Notes under the pieces: model-generated
What the model saw: the letters and a program-made list of their open reading frames with translations, nothing else
The model's database searches: none
What the model was told of the DNA's origin: nothing
NCBI GenBank assembly: GCA_021292105.1
Contig: CM037870.1
Coordinates: 7,241,058 to 7,305,057, forward strand
Direction of reading: 5' to 3'
Length of the DNA stretch: 64,000 nt
DNA from: Anadara kagoshimensis
Lineage: Eukaryota > Mollusca > Bivalvia > Arcoida > Arcidae
Translations under genes and position numbers: made by a program
Shown here: one piece after another, positions 56,193 through 64,000 of the stretch
Position numbering within the stretch: the first letter of the stretch is position 1
How the letters are laid out: each line of letters opens with the position of its first letter

Positions 56193-57523
56193 GCCTTATC
56201 TTGTTTTGTTTGTGTTTTTATATCAATATCTTGTGTTGCGTTGTCTTTTTGTTTCCATTTATATTTCTTCTACTTTATGACTTAAAATGCATTCGAACTT
56301 TTATTGTTGTCTTTCGTTTGCGATCAACCGTCTAATGACAATCTTTATGTTAATTATAATATTTCATTCAGCATTGTGTTTTTAAATTGCAATCGATGTT
56401 AATAACACACAATTCCTGTGATACAAAAAATTAAAAAACATCACCACCAATGTTGATTGTTTCTACAAAATGTCCATTCATACTTTGTTGCCAATAACAT
56501 AATCGATATTTTAGGCAAAATGAGTAATGTTAAAATATACATGTTTAAATACGTACTATATTTATTGGTCAAAGTAATATAGTAACACGAGGAAGTAACA
56601 AAATGCTATACTATGGTGTCCGGTTTAGCCAGAGACAGGTCTTTTCATTAACAAATGACCTCATTTCCCTTGTGGAAGTAAGTGTTTAACTAAATTTGTT
56701 AGTCTTTTTATATTTCACTTTGCTATTGGGATTGTAGTTTGAACATGTTAAGAAATTAATTGGTTTTGCAAATGAGCCCAGAAGAGCGACCAAAAACTGT
56801 CATGTTAATTGGACCCATGACAATAATAAGTCATCAAAATGGCACAATGTGTCCTTCGTGACAAGTGACACCTAGCATTGAAGTTTAAGCAATTATACAA
56901 AAGGATAAAATTAAAAAAAGTTCACAAGCTTGAAATGTTTTTGAACACCACCGTATGATAAACAATAATACTACCAGAAAAATATGCTGTATTATCATGT
57001 AACTTTATAAAATTAATTGTAGCGGGTTTTTTTTTCTTTTTACTTTTGGCATGAATAAGTTTCCACAAAAACATGTCATAGAAATTATGTTGACAAATTA
57101 TGATAATTATTTAAAACATCCATGGCTGCATTTTTGATTACAATACAAAAACATAATATATGTCTTTTTTCTTTTCCGTACAAAATGATATTTTCCAATA
57201 TCTTTGAAAAACCATACGTTTTATTTTGAAAAAAATTATAGCTAAACCCGAGTAACTGTCATTTTTTCTAGAAGTTTTAGAGATGTATATATTGATTAAA
57301 AATGCTGTAAAGGATGAACGTTGCAACAGTGTTGTAATTAATCATGAACACAATGTACTTTGCACTGCTAGTCATTTGAAGCCAATCGACAAACATAGAA
57401 ATGATAAATTTGACTATGTTTTTCTTATTTGAAAGCAATAGCTAAAATAAAATAAATGATTAGGTTATGACTGTACTTACAAAATATAACTGTAGCTAGA
57501 TGTAGAATACTGGTGGACACCAT
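50573..57523 (-). CDS. Mucin-like single-pass membrane protein, four exons, 403 residues
   Basis: Exons in coding order are 57481-57523, 52718-53176, 51621-51879 and 50573-51023; all junctions are GT-AG and in phase. Residues 1 to about 27 (MVSTSILHLATVIFCLHVQI...) look like a signal peptide. The ectodomain (to about residue 175) is dominated by Thr, Ser and Pro with recurrent (A/P)EPEP words and several N-glycosylation sequons, so it is probably heavily O-glycosylated. The membrane segment GLVAFALAFAVVIAEFIIIL at about 180-204 is followed by the stop-transfer KRRNRR. The roughly 200-residue cytoplasmic tail is acidic and Ser/Pro-rich, with repeated SLSENSSLSENSSLSD and two SPVSQEPTSP-like units. 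No recognised domain. Likely a type I surface protein; function unknown. Confidence 0.85.
51345..51580 (+). repeat. Interspersed repeat family B (forward copy)
   Basis: ACCGGTCCATGTCCACATCA start, CGATTGCTCCAGCAGGGTAA middle, TAGCTAGCTACACCCGCATG, then GAACGTCAAATATATCC. A second degraded copy starts at 51175. Confidence 0.65.
51621..51879 (-). CDS. Mucin-like protein exon 3, membrane segment
   Basis: 259 bp: PLSIRSPFGTYG, then the membrane segment LVAFALAFAVVIAEFIIILV, KRRNRR and an acidic juxtamembrane tail (HTVDLDSDNEDSN). The donor AA|GTAAGA overlaps an in-frame TAA, so an unspliced or alternative 3' end here would yield a short-tailed form. Confidence 0.88.
51905..52035 (+). repeat. Interspersed repeat family B (forward copy)
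   Basis: ACAGGTCTATGTTCAAATCA to GGGTGCTCCGGAAAGGTAAG and CACCTCCTGCATG. Confidence 0.6.
52718..53176 (-). CDS. Mucin-like protein exon 2, Thr/Ser-rich ectodomain
   Basis: 459 bp: IKYGFTQGNSTGTTDTVAIT, then TTPQPEPEPEPNSNSSLTTA, with AEPEP units repeating three times at about 20-residue spacing and a Thr-rich end (TTTRQTVPTTTTSTSTASVS). Acceptor CTCATAATAG, donor GTAGAG; both are set by phase. Confidence 0.85.
53375..53560 (+). repeat. Interspersed repeat family B (forward copy)
   Basis: ACTTGTCCGTACCACAATCC to GATGGATAAGCACCTCCTGT, TAGCTAACTACATCCGCCAC and GACGTCATATATATCC. Confidence 0.65.
54858..54893. repeat. (ATT)n microsatellite
   Basis: About 12 ATT units in the large first intron of the mucin-like gene. 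Confidence 0.9.
55060..55250 (+). repeat. Interspersed repeat family B (forward copy)
   Basis: CCAATCCATGTCCAAATCAC to AGATGCTGCGGAAGGGTGAG, TAGCTAGCTACATCCACCAC. A shorter copy lies at 54300-54420. Confidence 0.65.
56142..56189. repeat. (GT)n microsatellite
   Basis: About 24 GT units; the Cys-Val repeat open frames across it are artefacts. Confidence 0.95.
56620..56760 (-). repeat. Interspersed repeat family B (reverse, degraded)
   Basis: TAGCCAGAGACAGG near 56626 and the end GGGATTGTAGTTTGAACATG near 56728. Confidence 0.45.
57481..57523 (-). CDS. Mucin-like protein exon 1, start and signal peptide
   Basis: ATG at 57523-57521; reads MVSTSILHLATVIF plus one base; donor TTTT|GTAAGT. The hydrophobic run continues across the junction (CLHVQI), as expected of a signal peptide split by an intron. 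Confidence 0.75.
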
Positions 57524-58044
57524 CTTGTCTTCATTTCAGATAAATCTGTATGTATCTCCCACAACGAGTAAGTAAAGTGTTAAACTTAAGCATCTTTAAG
57601 TGGAGACTATATTATAAATAGTTTAATACACTCTAAGTTGCAGGAAACGTTGCTTGATAACCAGCTAGACCAACAATGTAACAGGATGTGAAACTTTCCT
57701 TGTGTCAAAATTACAATCATTTCAGTTTTTGGGAAAAACATATACTTTTTCGTGCCGCCATTTTTATTTTTAGCGAAACACAAAACCATGTTTCATTGTT
57801 GAAATATTTTATGTTTTTTTTTCAGATTTTGCATGGGGTTGGTTTATTTTTCACTCATACAATATCCTATTTTATTTAACTTTAAAACACAAATTAAATC
57901 GCGTCGACCCTTGATGGAGCCCGACTTCCTGCTGACGTCAGTTTGATCATCCTCAAAATTAAGTTTTAATTATAATAATAAAAGTAAATAAAATACCAAT
58001 CATCAGAAAAGTACATTAGCTAGCTTTATTTGACTAAATTGTTA

Positions 58045-58390
58045 CTAAACCTGTTTTAATTTTGAAGTACTAGATTATTATTTCGGAATAAAATTCCTAA
58101 TCAGTGGGGGACCAAAATTATGGAAATCCAAATATGTCTAAAATGATGAAATCAGAAAAAATAGAGGTACCAAACATGTAAGACAATACTTAGAAAGATT
58201 AAGCATAGCTTAGTTAAAAAGATAAAATTCTTAAAGCTGATCAATGATTGCGATTGGCAACAGAAAAAACCGTCAAAGAACATACAATTGTTGGTTTCAC
58301 AATATTCGTCCAAACACTACTGATGAGGTATTGTATTCCGAAACAGTCGTCTAGCGCTGTAAAATTAAAACTGGTATTATATGTAATTAC
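58045..58390. repeat. Family D copies in inverted arrangement
   Basis: A plus copy at 58045-58140 (CTGTTTTAATTTTGAAGTAC...) and a minus copy at 58285-58390 (its reverse complement carries CAGTTTTAATTTTACAGCGC) face each other across 145 bp. The pair could form a hairpin or mark the two ends of one element. Confidence 0.6.
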
Positions 58391-58947
58391 ACCAGAGACA
58401 GTAACAGCTCGATTCATTTCCACAATTTATGTAAGAATTTAGCGTTATAAGGGAAGGGGGGTTTGGTGATAAATCCAGGATGCATGCTTAACATAACACA
58501 TAACAAAAATAGCCCTCGCGAAAAAAAATACTGCGTCGATAATCGAGGGAGGAAAGTTATCGATGTTCGTGTTGAGGGGACTCGATGGACTATTGGTCTG
58601 AAGCGACAGTCTTCTACGGATTAAAGCAACTCCCATCGCATAGGTTCAAATCACAATCAGGAAATATCCTAGTGTGGGAAAGTTCTTCAGTTCGCTTTTC
58701 GAAGGTAGGCACTTCAATAACCTCAAAATATTCTAAAACTGACCGCCATATTTATCAAAATTGAATTTTTAATTGGTAATCTTTTGTTGTTCTCTACAAA
58801 CAGTTAAGAATTCTGGTCCATCAAACAACTCATCCAAGATTTTTGTTTCAGTAAGTTTGGAATTATTCATGTTGCTTCAGATTTGATTACATTCGTTTTG
58901 TTGTTTCAGTACAAGTATTTGGAAGAAAATGCATTCATTTTGGGTTC

Positions 58948-59105
58948 ACCGTTGTACCACGTGATGCCACTTAACATTTGTGCCAAACAATTATTTCAAT
59001 TGGATATGGATCATATCAGTTCACGTTTCCCTAAAAAACAACGGTATTCCGGGTGTATGTAAGTAAATGTTTTCAAAACATCCCACACAAACGTTAAGGG
59101 ATGTT
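58948..59105 (+). repeat. Interspersed repeat family E
   Basis: GTTCACCGTTGTACCACGTG, then TTTGTGCCAAACA, CACGTTTCCC and CACACAAACGTTAAGGGATG. The same ordered words occur at 63398-63560, next to a large palindrome. Confidence 0.65.
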
Positions 59106-59384
59106 GATTACTTGATATATCGACTAAACCCCATAAAAATAAAACAAAATTAAATATTTAAAAAAAAATCTTTATTACAAAAGTTTGTTATAAATCCTCT
59201 GTATGATTTAGAGTAATCACATGATACTCTTGATGAGAATAAGTGAATCCTTAACGAAATCTTCATTGTACAATTATAAAAATGTCACACTTCAATCAGA
59301 TATAAAAAGCTAACAGGAAAACTGCAATCTCAATAAATCTTCATAAAAGTGTTATTGGGTACTTCATAATTGTGTAATGATACA

Positions 59385-59592
59385 CGGTACAGGCCTGGCG
59401 AAAGTTTAATACTAACAAAACGAATTAAGGCCGAATCGGCTGTGCATCTCGGGTTCTCAACAGCTTTATTACTTAGATGCTATCTATATCTCGGGATAGC
59501 TTTTTGACTCTTAGCTATCCATATCTCGATCACACAGTAACCGAATTTTGACTCCTTTTCCCTAGTTAAGTGATAAACTTTACTGTATGTAA
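59385..59592. mobile_element. Palindromic MITE M1 copy
   Basis: The left end CAGGCCTGGCGAAAGTTTAA is clear. The interior has repeated ATATCTCG and AGCTATC words. The right end is eroded (GTTAAGTGATAAACTTTACT). Confidence 0.7.
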
Positions 59593-59833
59593 GTTCAAAT
59601 GAGTTAATATATAATTTTGAATACAATTACACCAAAAAATGATGCGTCTAAACACTACAAATGCCGCTCTCACACATGTGTATCCAAATATAGAACAATC
59701 TGTGATACCAAAACCACTTGGAATAATAGAAAAGACCACGTAGTTCGATCTGCGCCTGCAACAAAGAAAAATAAATTTTGGTCAGCAAAAATACAGAAAA
59801 TGATACCTTATACATATCATGGATGTTAAAGGT

Positions 59834-60369
59834 CAGGGGCGTAGCTGGGGTGTTTATGATGTGGACGCCTAAAGAGGGCAGGGGGTTTGGGGGCCGCCCT
59901 GATGCGAATTTTCGGCCCTCCAGGGTGCTATTTATTAGAATTTTTCTTATAATTTTATGCTATGCTGTGGTAGTTTTTGTCGTTCTTTTGAGGACTGGTT
60001 CATTCTTAAACCTGAAGACGAGGTACAAGGGGATCTGATGTTTTATGGCATAAGCACTACGAAAACAACACACTCAATAATTGAGAAAGTCAAGTTAAAA
60101 TGGGAGTTCAATTAATATAGTGGTGAGGTTAAACGGAGGAGAGGAAATATATTTGTAAATATATTGCGTTAATACATAATGAAACGTGACGAATGGCTAG
60201 TAGAAGTTCTTTAATGTAATCAAATCAGATAGTTTCAATTGTTTTGCCATGCCGGCAAAGTCAAGACAACACCGGAACAGCACCTCAGAGGCTATCGAAG
60301 TCAGGTATAAACCGAATTCGTACATAACATTTCCAGTAAAGACCAACGGTTTGGTATAAGAAATATATT

Positions 60370-60418
<49 letters not shown>

Positions 60419-60485
60419 TTTTCTTTTGTTTGCGAAAACGATGTGGACGTTTTTGCGTACAAACGTACGCCTGGCTACGCCCCTG
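59834..60485. mobile_element. hAT-like MITE with CAGGGGCGTAGC ends
   Basis: The left end CAGGGGCGTAGCTGG at 59834 and right end CTGGCTACGCCCCTG ending at 60485 are inverted repeats. The same 5 bp, AAGGT, flank both sides. Subterminal GTGGACG words also occur at both ends. The 652 bp carry a (CT)n tract (60373-60414) and no transposase frame. CAGGGGCGTAGC-type ends are common among animal hAT-derived elements. Confidence 0.85.
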
Positions 60486-60626
60486 AAGGTTAAGACTTAT
60501 AAGCATTGCAGGGACTAGTTGAATGCATTTCCCGATCATTATTATCCCTTATGCTTATTATTTAACGAATATTAGAAATTCTGATAGACACTTTGTAAAT
60601 TTGACAGCAGTTTACAAAGTTTACCA

Positions 60627-60667
60627 TTAAGATATTAACATAGTAATGTACGTTACCTCGTGAACCC
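60627..60667 (-). CDS. Possible last exon of the choice-of-anchor I gene
   Basis: After a strong acceptor (CATTCTCTTCCAG) the frame set by exon 61093-61199 reads GVHEVTYITMLIS and stops at TAA (60629-60627). The phase fits, but the peptide is too short for a family check, and a GTAACG inside could instead be a donor. Tentative. Confidence 0.3.
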
Positions 60668-60749
60668 CTGGAAGAGAATGGAAAACTTAAAACATTTGTG
60701 GTTTTGACGTGCAATGTTACCTCGTTAACCATCTCTGGTAATGTCGAGC

Positions 60750-61010
60750 AAAATAATTTAAAGAAAATTTCTTTTATAGAGTGGTGCTTGTATATATACG
60801 AAAGCTTGTTTGTGCCACTTTGTAATCTATTTTTTTTTTTAATTCGTACGTACGGTTTTTAAATTCGTAGGTACGGTTTTTTAATTCGTATGTACGATTT
60901 TAAAAATCGTACCTACGATTTCAGAAAAAAATCAGATTACAAAGTGGTACGAACAAGCTTTCGTATATACAAGCGCCACTCTATAAAAGAAATTTTCTTT
61001 AAATTATTTT
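60750..61010. mobile_element. Foldback element, about 78 bp arms
   Basis: The left arm from 60750 (AAAATAATTTAAAGAAAATT...) and right arm ending at 61010 are near-perfect inverted repeats through TTGTATATA(TA)CGAAAGCTTG to CACTTTGTAATCT. The loop holds four tandem ATTCGTANGTACG words, themselves partly palindromic. It lies between the tentative last exon and exon 61093-61199 of the choice-of-anchor I gene. Confidence 0.9.
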
Positions 61011-61092
61011 TATCCATTCATTCTTATTAATCAAAAATAACCTTGTAGACATCTTCGGCATTTTACAAACACTGAGTTAGTTTAATATATAC

Positions 61093-61199
61093 CTGAAATG
61101 CCATTATCTTTGATTTGGAATATTGAGAGGGTACCACTTGTCGATCCTATAACCATTAGTACTGGCTGCTTGTTTGGACTCATTGCTGGTTCTATGAAT
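61093..61199 (-). CDS. Choice-of-anchor I, late exon
   Basis: 107 bp: FIEPAMSPNKQPVLMVIGST, SGTLSIFQIKDNGIS. In the family this is the last strand, where SPNGKPLLLVxNExSGT is usual. Donor GTATAT, acceptor TATACTTTAG. Confidence 0.85.
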
Positions 61200-62369
61200 C
61201 TAAAGTATAAATTTAAAATAGTAGTTAATCACCGGTGATTATTGGGTATTATGGAGAATAATTAATTATGTAATGATACCAGGAGAAAGACGGCAATTAA
61301 TGTTAACATCTTTTAGTCAACATAAGATATGAAATGTCATATTGCAAATGGTTTAGTCATTCAGACTCAATCTGAGTAATGGTTCTTTAATCGCTTAAAC
61401 ACCATACCTGCATTAAAGCACTAAACAAACGAAAAGGGATAAAGCTCAGCTGACAAGTGACCGGGGCATGGATAGCTTGTAGCCGCAAAGCCTCTCAGAT
61501 AGATAGCAACTGTCCAAAAAGTTCTAGGTATACGTAGCGAGTTGCCGATTGCTGTGATGAGCTGATTCATTAGCTTATTGATAAAATTTAGACAGGTCTG
61601 TTCTTTATCACAACTTGCAATGCCCTCAGTATGTGTGGTCTGTTGTTTTCGTTTACTCTTAATTTTATAGCTGTTTTTGGCCGAGTATCCAGCTAATAAA
61701 ATGAGTCAAGGGATGTAGCTGAAAGTACATTAATGGAACCCAAGCTCCCAAACCATACTTGAACCTAACAAAAAGTCTATTAACAAAACTAAAAGCGTAA
61801 CCATTCATACCTCATATCCTCAGGATCAATCTCGCTGAGTTTTCTTTGATCGTAGAGGTCACCCCATGTATTATAAATGGTACTATTTGATTTTGGTATC
61901 CCTGTCCACATACTTTCAAACCTAGGCTTTGTGACATCAGCACCAATAGAGTAGATGAACACCATGCCCGGTTCCTCACAAGAAGCAAACAACAGCGTTT
62001 TACCCTTGTATTGCCCAGTAGTGACCATCTCCGGCGACGGACCCTGTAAACATAACAAAATATACAAATTTTTACACATGAATGAATAAAAAAGTTCAAA
62101 ATATCTAGAATTGACAATTGAGTAAAATTATAAAGTAAAAATGATAAGAATTCATTCGATTGTGTCGCCATCCAAGTTCGCAAGACATTTTAGAAGATTT
62201 TAAAATGTTTACTTATGAAGACAAGGGCGATGTAACATATATTGCAACGGATTTTGCGTTGTTTTTCGATGCTTTCACTGCAAACAGCCATTAATTAAGA
62301 ATCGATTTCCATGGCCATGACATTCCACAAAAGGTTTCAGGTACAGCACTGGTGTCTTTTTATCTTATG

Positions 62370-62401
<32 letters not shown>

Positions 62402-62870
62402 TATATAAATACTTGGAATTTGTAAACCTACATGTATGGACTCGTGATATCATTTTAAATTACGATTGTTATTGTTGTTGCCGAATGTTGCTTAATGTTG
62501 CATCAGTAATTTTTAGCTTTCGCAACGATAACTACATTATTATTTTCTATGAATTAAACTATAAACAAGATCGGCACTAATTAGTAAGTTTAGTGTAAAA
62601 AAGGCAAATAACCCACCATTTTTGAAGAAAACTTTCCTTTAGTATCATTTAATCTCGAATCAGCATTTCCGGAATCAGAATTAAATAAGTCTGGCCTTAA
62701 TCGTTGCACTGTATCTTCTAGGTCACTGCCACTGTCATAAACATTCACTACACCGGAAGCGTCTATCCGCCAAATTGAAAAACTTCTGGCGCCAAATGCA
62801 TACAAAGCGTCATATTGGGTAATGTTGGTTCCGTTTATTTTTCCTTCAATATTTGATACAATCAGTCTCC
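61093..62870 (-). CDS. Choice-of-anchor I / mesenchyme-specific cell surface glycoprotein, partial
   Basis: Three consecutive exons in coding order (62617-62870, 61811-62043, 61093-61199), all GT-AG and in phase. About 198 residues read through the family landmarks: FGARSFSIWRIDASGVVNVY, YDSGSDLE, FNSDSGNADSRLNDTKG, PSPEMVTTGQYKGKTLLFAS, EEPGMVFIYSI and the final IGSTSGTLSIFQI. These match the choice-of-anchor I domain, an extracellular beta-propeller-like domain of bacterial secreted proteins and animal mesenchyme-specific cell surface glycoproteins. Function is poorly known; it is likely surface-bound or in the matrix. The 5' exons lie beyond the right edge of the window. The 3' end is uncertain (see 60627-60667). 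Confidence 0.85.
61407..61608. mobile_element. Palindromic MITE M1 copy
   Basis: Interior words AAGCTCAGCTGACAAGTGAC and AGATAGATAGCAACTG and the right end ATAAAATTTAGACAGGTCTG are clear. The left end is eroded. It lies in a choice-of-anchor I intron. Confidence 0.65.
61811..62043 (-). CDS. Choice-of-anchor I, middle exon
   Basis: 233 bp: GPSPEMVTTGQYKGKTLLFA to EEPGMVFIYSIGADVTKPRF and KLSEIDPEDM. Donor GTATGA, acceptor TATGTTTACAG. Confidence 0.9.
62371..62399. repeat. Poly(T) tract
   Basis: About 29 consecutive T in a choice-of-anchor I intron. No element attached to it was recognised. Confidence 0.9.
62617..62870 (-). CDS. Choice-of-anchor I, first exon within the window
   Basis: 254 bp: RLIVSNIEGKINGTNITQYD, ALYAFGARSFSIWRIDASGV and DTVQRLRPDLFNSDSGNADS. 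Two N-glycosylation sequons (NGT, NIT) support an extracellular location. The exon begins with two bases of a split codon after TATTGTGCAG; donor ATG|GTGGGT. Confidence 0.9.
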
Positions 62871-63397
62871 CTGCACAATATAAAATTATGTGCATCATTT
62901 AAGGTAATTTCAAAAGCAACTATTTCGGAACCTGATTGCCACAATTTTTGTGCGGGCATTACTTATGATTAATTTTTTTTGAAGCGGCAGTCTGCTGCTG
63001 CAAAATTAAAACATGTAATTATTCTGTTTATAGTATAAATAATCGAATTGCCTAAACACGGGATTATTGTAATAATTAATTATATATAATTCAATTCTCA
63101 TTTGTTGAAAGCATTTTGGTTGGTCAGATTTTTATGTTACGTTTGCATGAATGGATTGGCTCTCTGTGACGTCATCTCATTGTAGATGATGTGCAGAGGC
63201 ATTTAAATTCCTACACCATAGCGTTACTATTTTTACTTGCTACGGCTATATTGTTGTTTAAATTGTTGATTGGTTGTTGAAAATTTCTAAAAATTGAATC
63301 ATAAGAATTGAAATTAATTTTTTCTTTTTGTTATGGAAGTATGAAAGAATTGGACATTTTGCACATTGCGTAGCGAATTATTTTACGTGTGCAAATG

Positions 63398-63560
63398 GGG
63401 TTCGCCGCTGTACCACGTGATACCTTCTAACGTATGTGCGAAACGCTTGTTTCCAATGGACAAGGAATCGACAATATGACGTTTTCCGTAAAAACGACGT
63501 TATTCTGGGAAATTGTGACGTTGACGTTTCCCAAAATGTTCCGCACAAACGTTAATTAAG
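63398..63560 (+). repeat. Interspersed repeat family E
   Basis: GGTTCGCCGCTGTACCACGT, GTGCGAAACGCTTGTTTCC, a GACGTTTCCCAAAATG block and CGCACAAACGTTAATTAAGG; relative of 58948-59105. It runs directly into the palindrome at 63558. Confidence 0.65.
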
Positions 63561-63712
63561 GATTGAATGTCACTTTGAATGCTGTCATCGAGGTATGACT
63601 GCATCAGCTCACGTTCAAAGTAAGTGAATCGCGAAGCGATTCATGTTAACTTTGAACGTGAGCTGATGCAGTCATACCTCGATGACAGCATTCAAAGTGA
63701 CATTCAATCCTT
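63558..63712. repeat. Perfect palindrome, 64 bp arms
   Basis: 63558-63621 and 63649-63712 are exact reverse complements. The 27 bp centre contains TGAATCGCGAAGCGATTCA, itself palindromic, so almost all 155 bp fold back. The arms read AAGGATTGAATGTCACTTTG... and are not simple sequence. An identity this high implies either a recent origin or active correction between arms. Confidence 0.95.
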
Positions 63713-64000
63713 ATGTTTACATTATTTTTACCCACAAAAGGTATTAGTAATTTTCCGAAAGTCGGTGTATTAATGTGGTTGGAACATTTAAAGCGAGATA
63801 ACTCTTATTGTAGAACCATATAAAGAGAACAGCCATGTTGATTTGTCTCGTTGCTTGGCGATCGTAAAATATAGTTCCGTAAAACACTTTTGAAAATTAA
63901 ATTCTATTTCTCCTTTTTTCACTAAACAATAATCTGTTTGGTAAGATATTACTATGAATATAATTATTTAGTCGAATAACAAACAGTTGTTCATAATTTA

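Noticed and set aside
56068-56335. Cys-Val repeat frames
   Set aside because: They are translations of a (GT)n microsatellite.
60285-60539. Minus-strand frame rich in Arg-Glu repeats
   Set aside because: It reads the (CT)n tract inside the 59834-60485 MITE.
1-64000. Retroviral, LTR or Polinton-like remnants
   Set aside because: I saw no reverse transcriptase, integrase, protease, capsid or envelope motif and no long direct terminal repeats in either strand.
1-64000. CRISPR-like array among the tandem repeats
   Set aside because: The arrays at 31987-32716, 33679-33985 and 34235-34505 have no unique spacers between units, and the sequence is from an animal genome.

Overview
The window is AT-rich animal DNA with long introns, GT-AG splice sites and very many short interspersed repeats. 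Nothing bacterial is present. The gene content (a TMC channel with 23 or more exons, a choice-of-anchor I cell-surface glycoprotein, a mucin-like receptor, a His-rich secreted protein) and the tRNA-derived SINEs and MITEs suggest a lophotrochozoan, most likely a bivalve or other mollusc. That assignment is an inference from style and content.

Layout. (1) 1-7814: no convincing gene; SINE and repeat copies and a long palindrome. (2) 7821-14688, + strand: a two-exon gene for a 706-residue secreted His-rich protein with no family I recognise; its 4.7 kb intron is full of repeats and holds a tandem duplication. (3) 14820-17801: a dense block of SINEs and MITEs. (4) 17806-39031, - strand: a TMC (transmembrane channel-like) gene, rebuilt exon by exon from splice sites and phase. 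It has 23 coding exons, about 920 residues, ten likely membrane segments and the family signature CWENQVGEE. Its 3' end lies against a MITE, and its introns hold SINEs, minisatellites, a hAT-like element and an exon-like fragment on the other strand. (5) 39032-41749: the space between the divergent TMC gene and the next gene; it includes a 1.1 kb tandem triplication whose units each carry a palindromic MITE. (6) 41750-48152, + strand: an unrecognised gene whose large second exon is open only in pieces in three frames, so it is either decaying or affected by assembly errors. (7) 50573-57523, - strand: a four-exon mucin-like single-pass membrane protein of 403 residues. (8) 57530-61080: repeats, including a 652 bp MITE and a 260 bp foldback. 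(9) 61093-62870, - strand: three internal exons of a choice-of-anchor I protein (mesenchyme-specific cell surface glycoprotein type), whose 5' end lies outside the window. (10) 62880-64000: repeats ending in a perfect 64 bp-armed palindrome.

The genes share no evident pathway. The TMC gene and the three proteins with extracellular parts act at or outside the cell surface, but I see no sign that they are co-regulated. The least expected structure lies in the repeats: several palindromic MITE families, minisatellites that appear to have grown from the end of one repeat family, and a MITE supplying the probable 3' end of the TMC mRNA. No retroviral, LTR or Polinton-like coding remnant was recognised.
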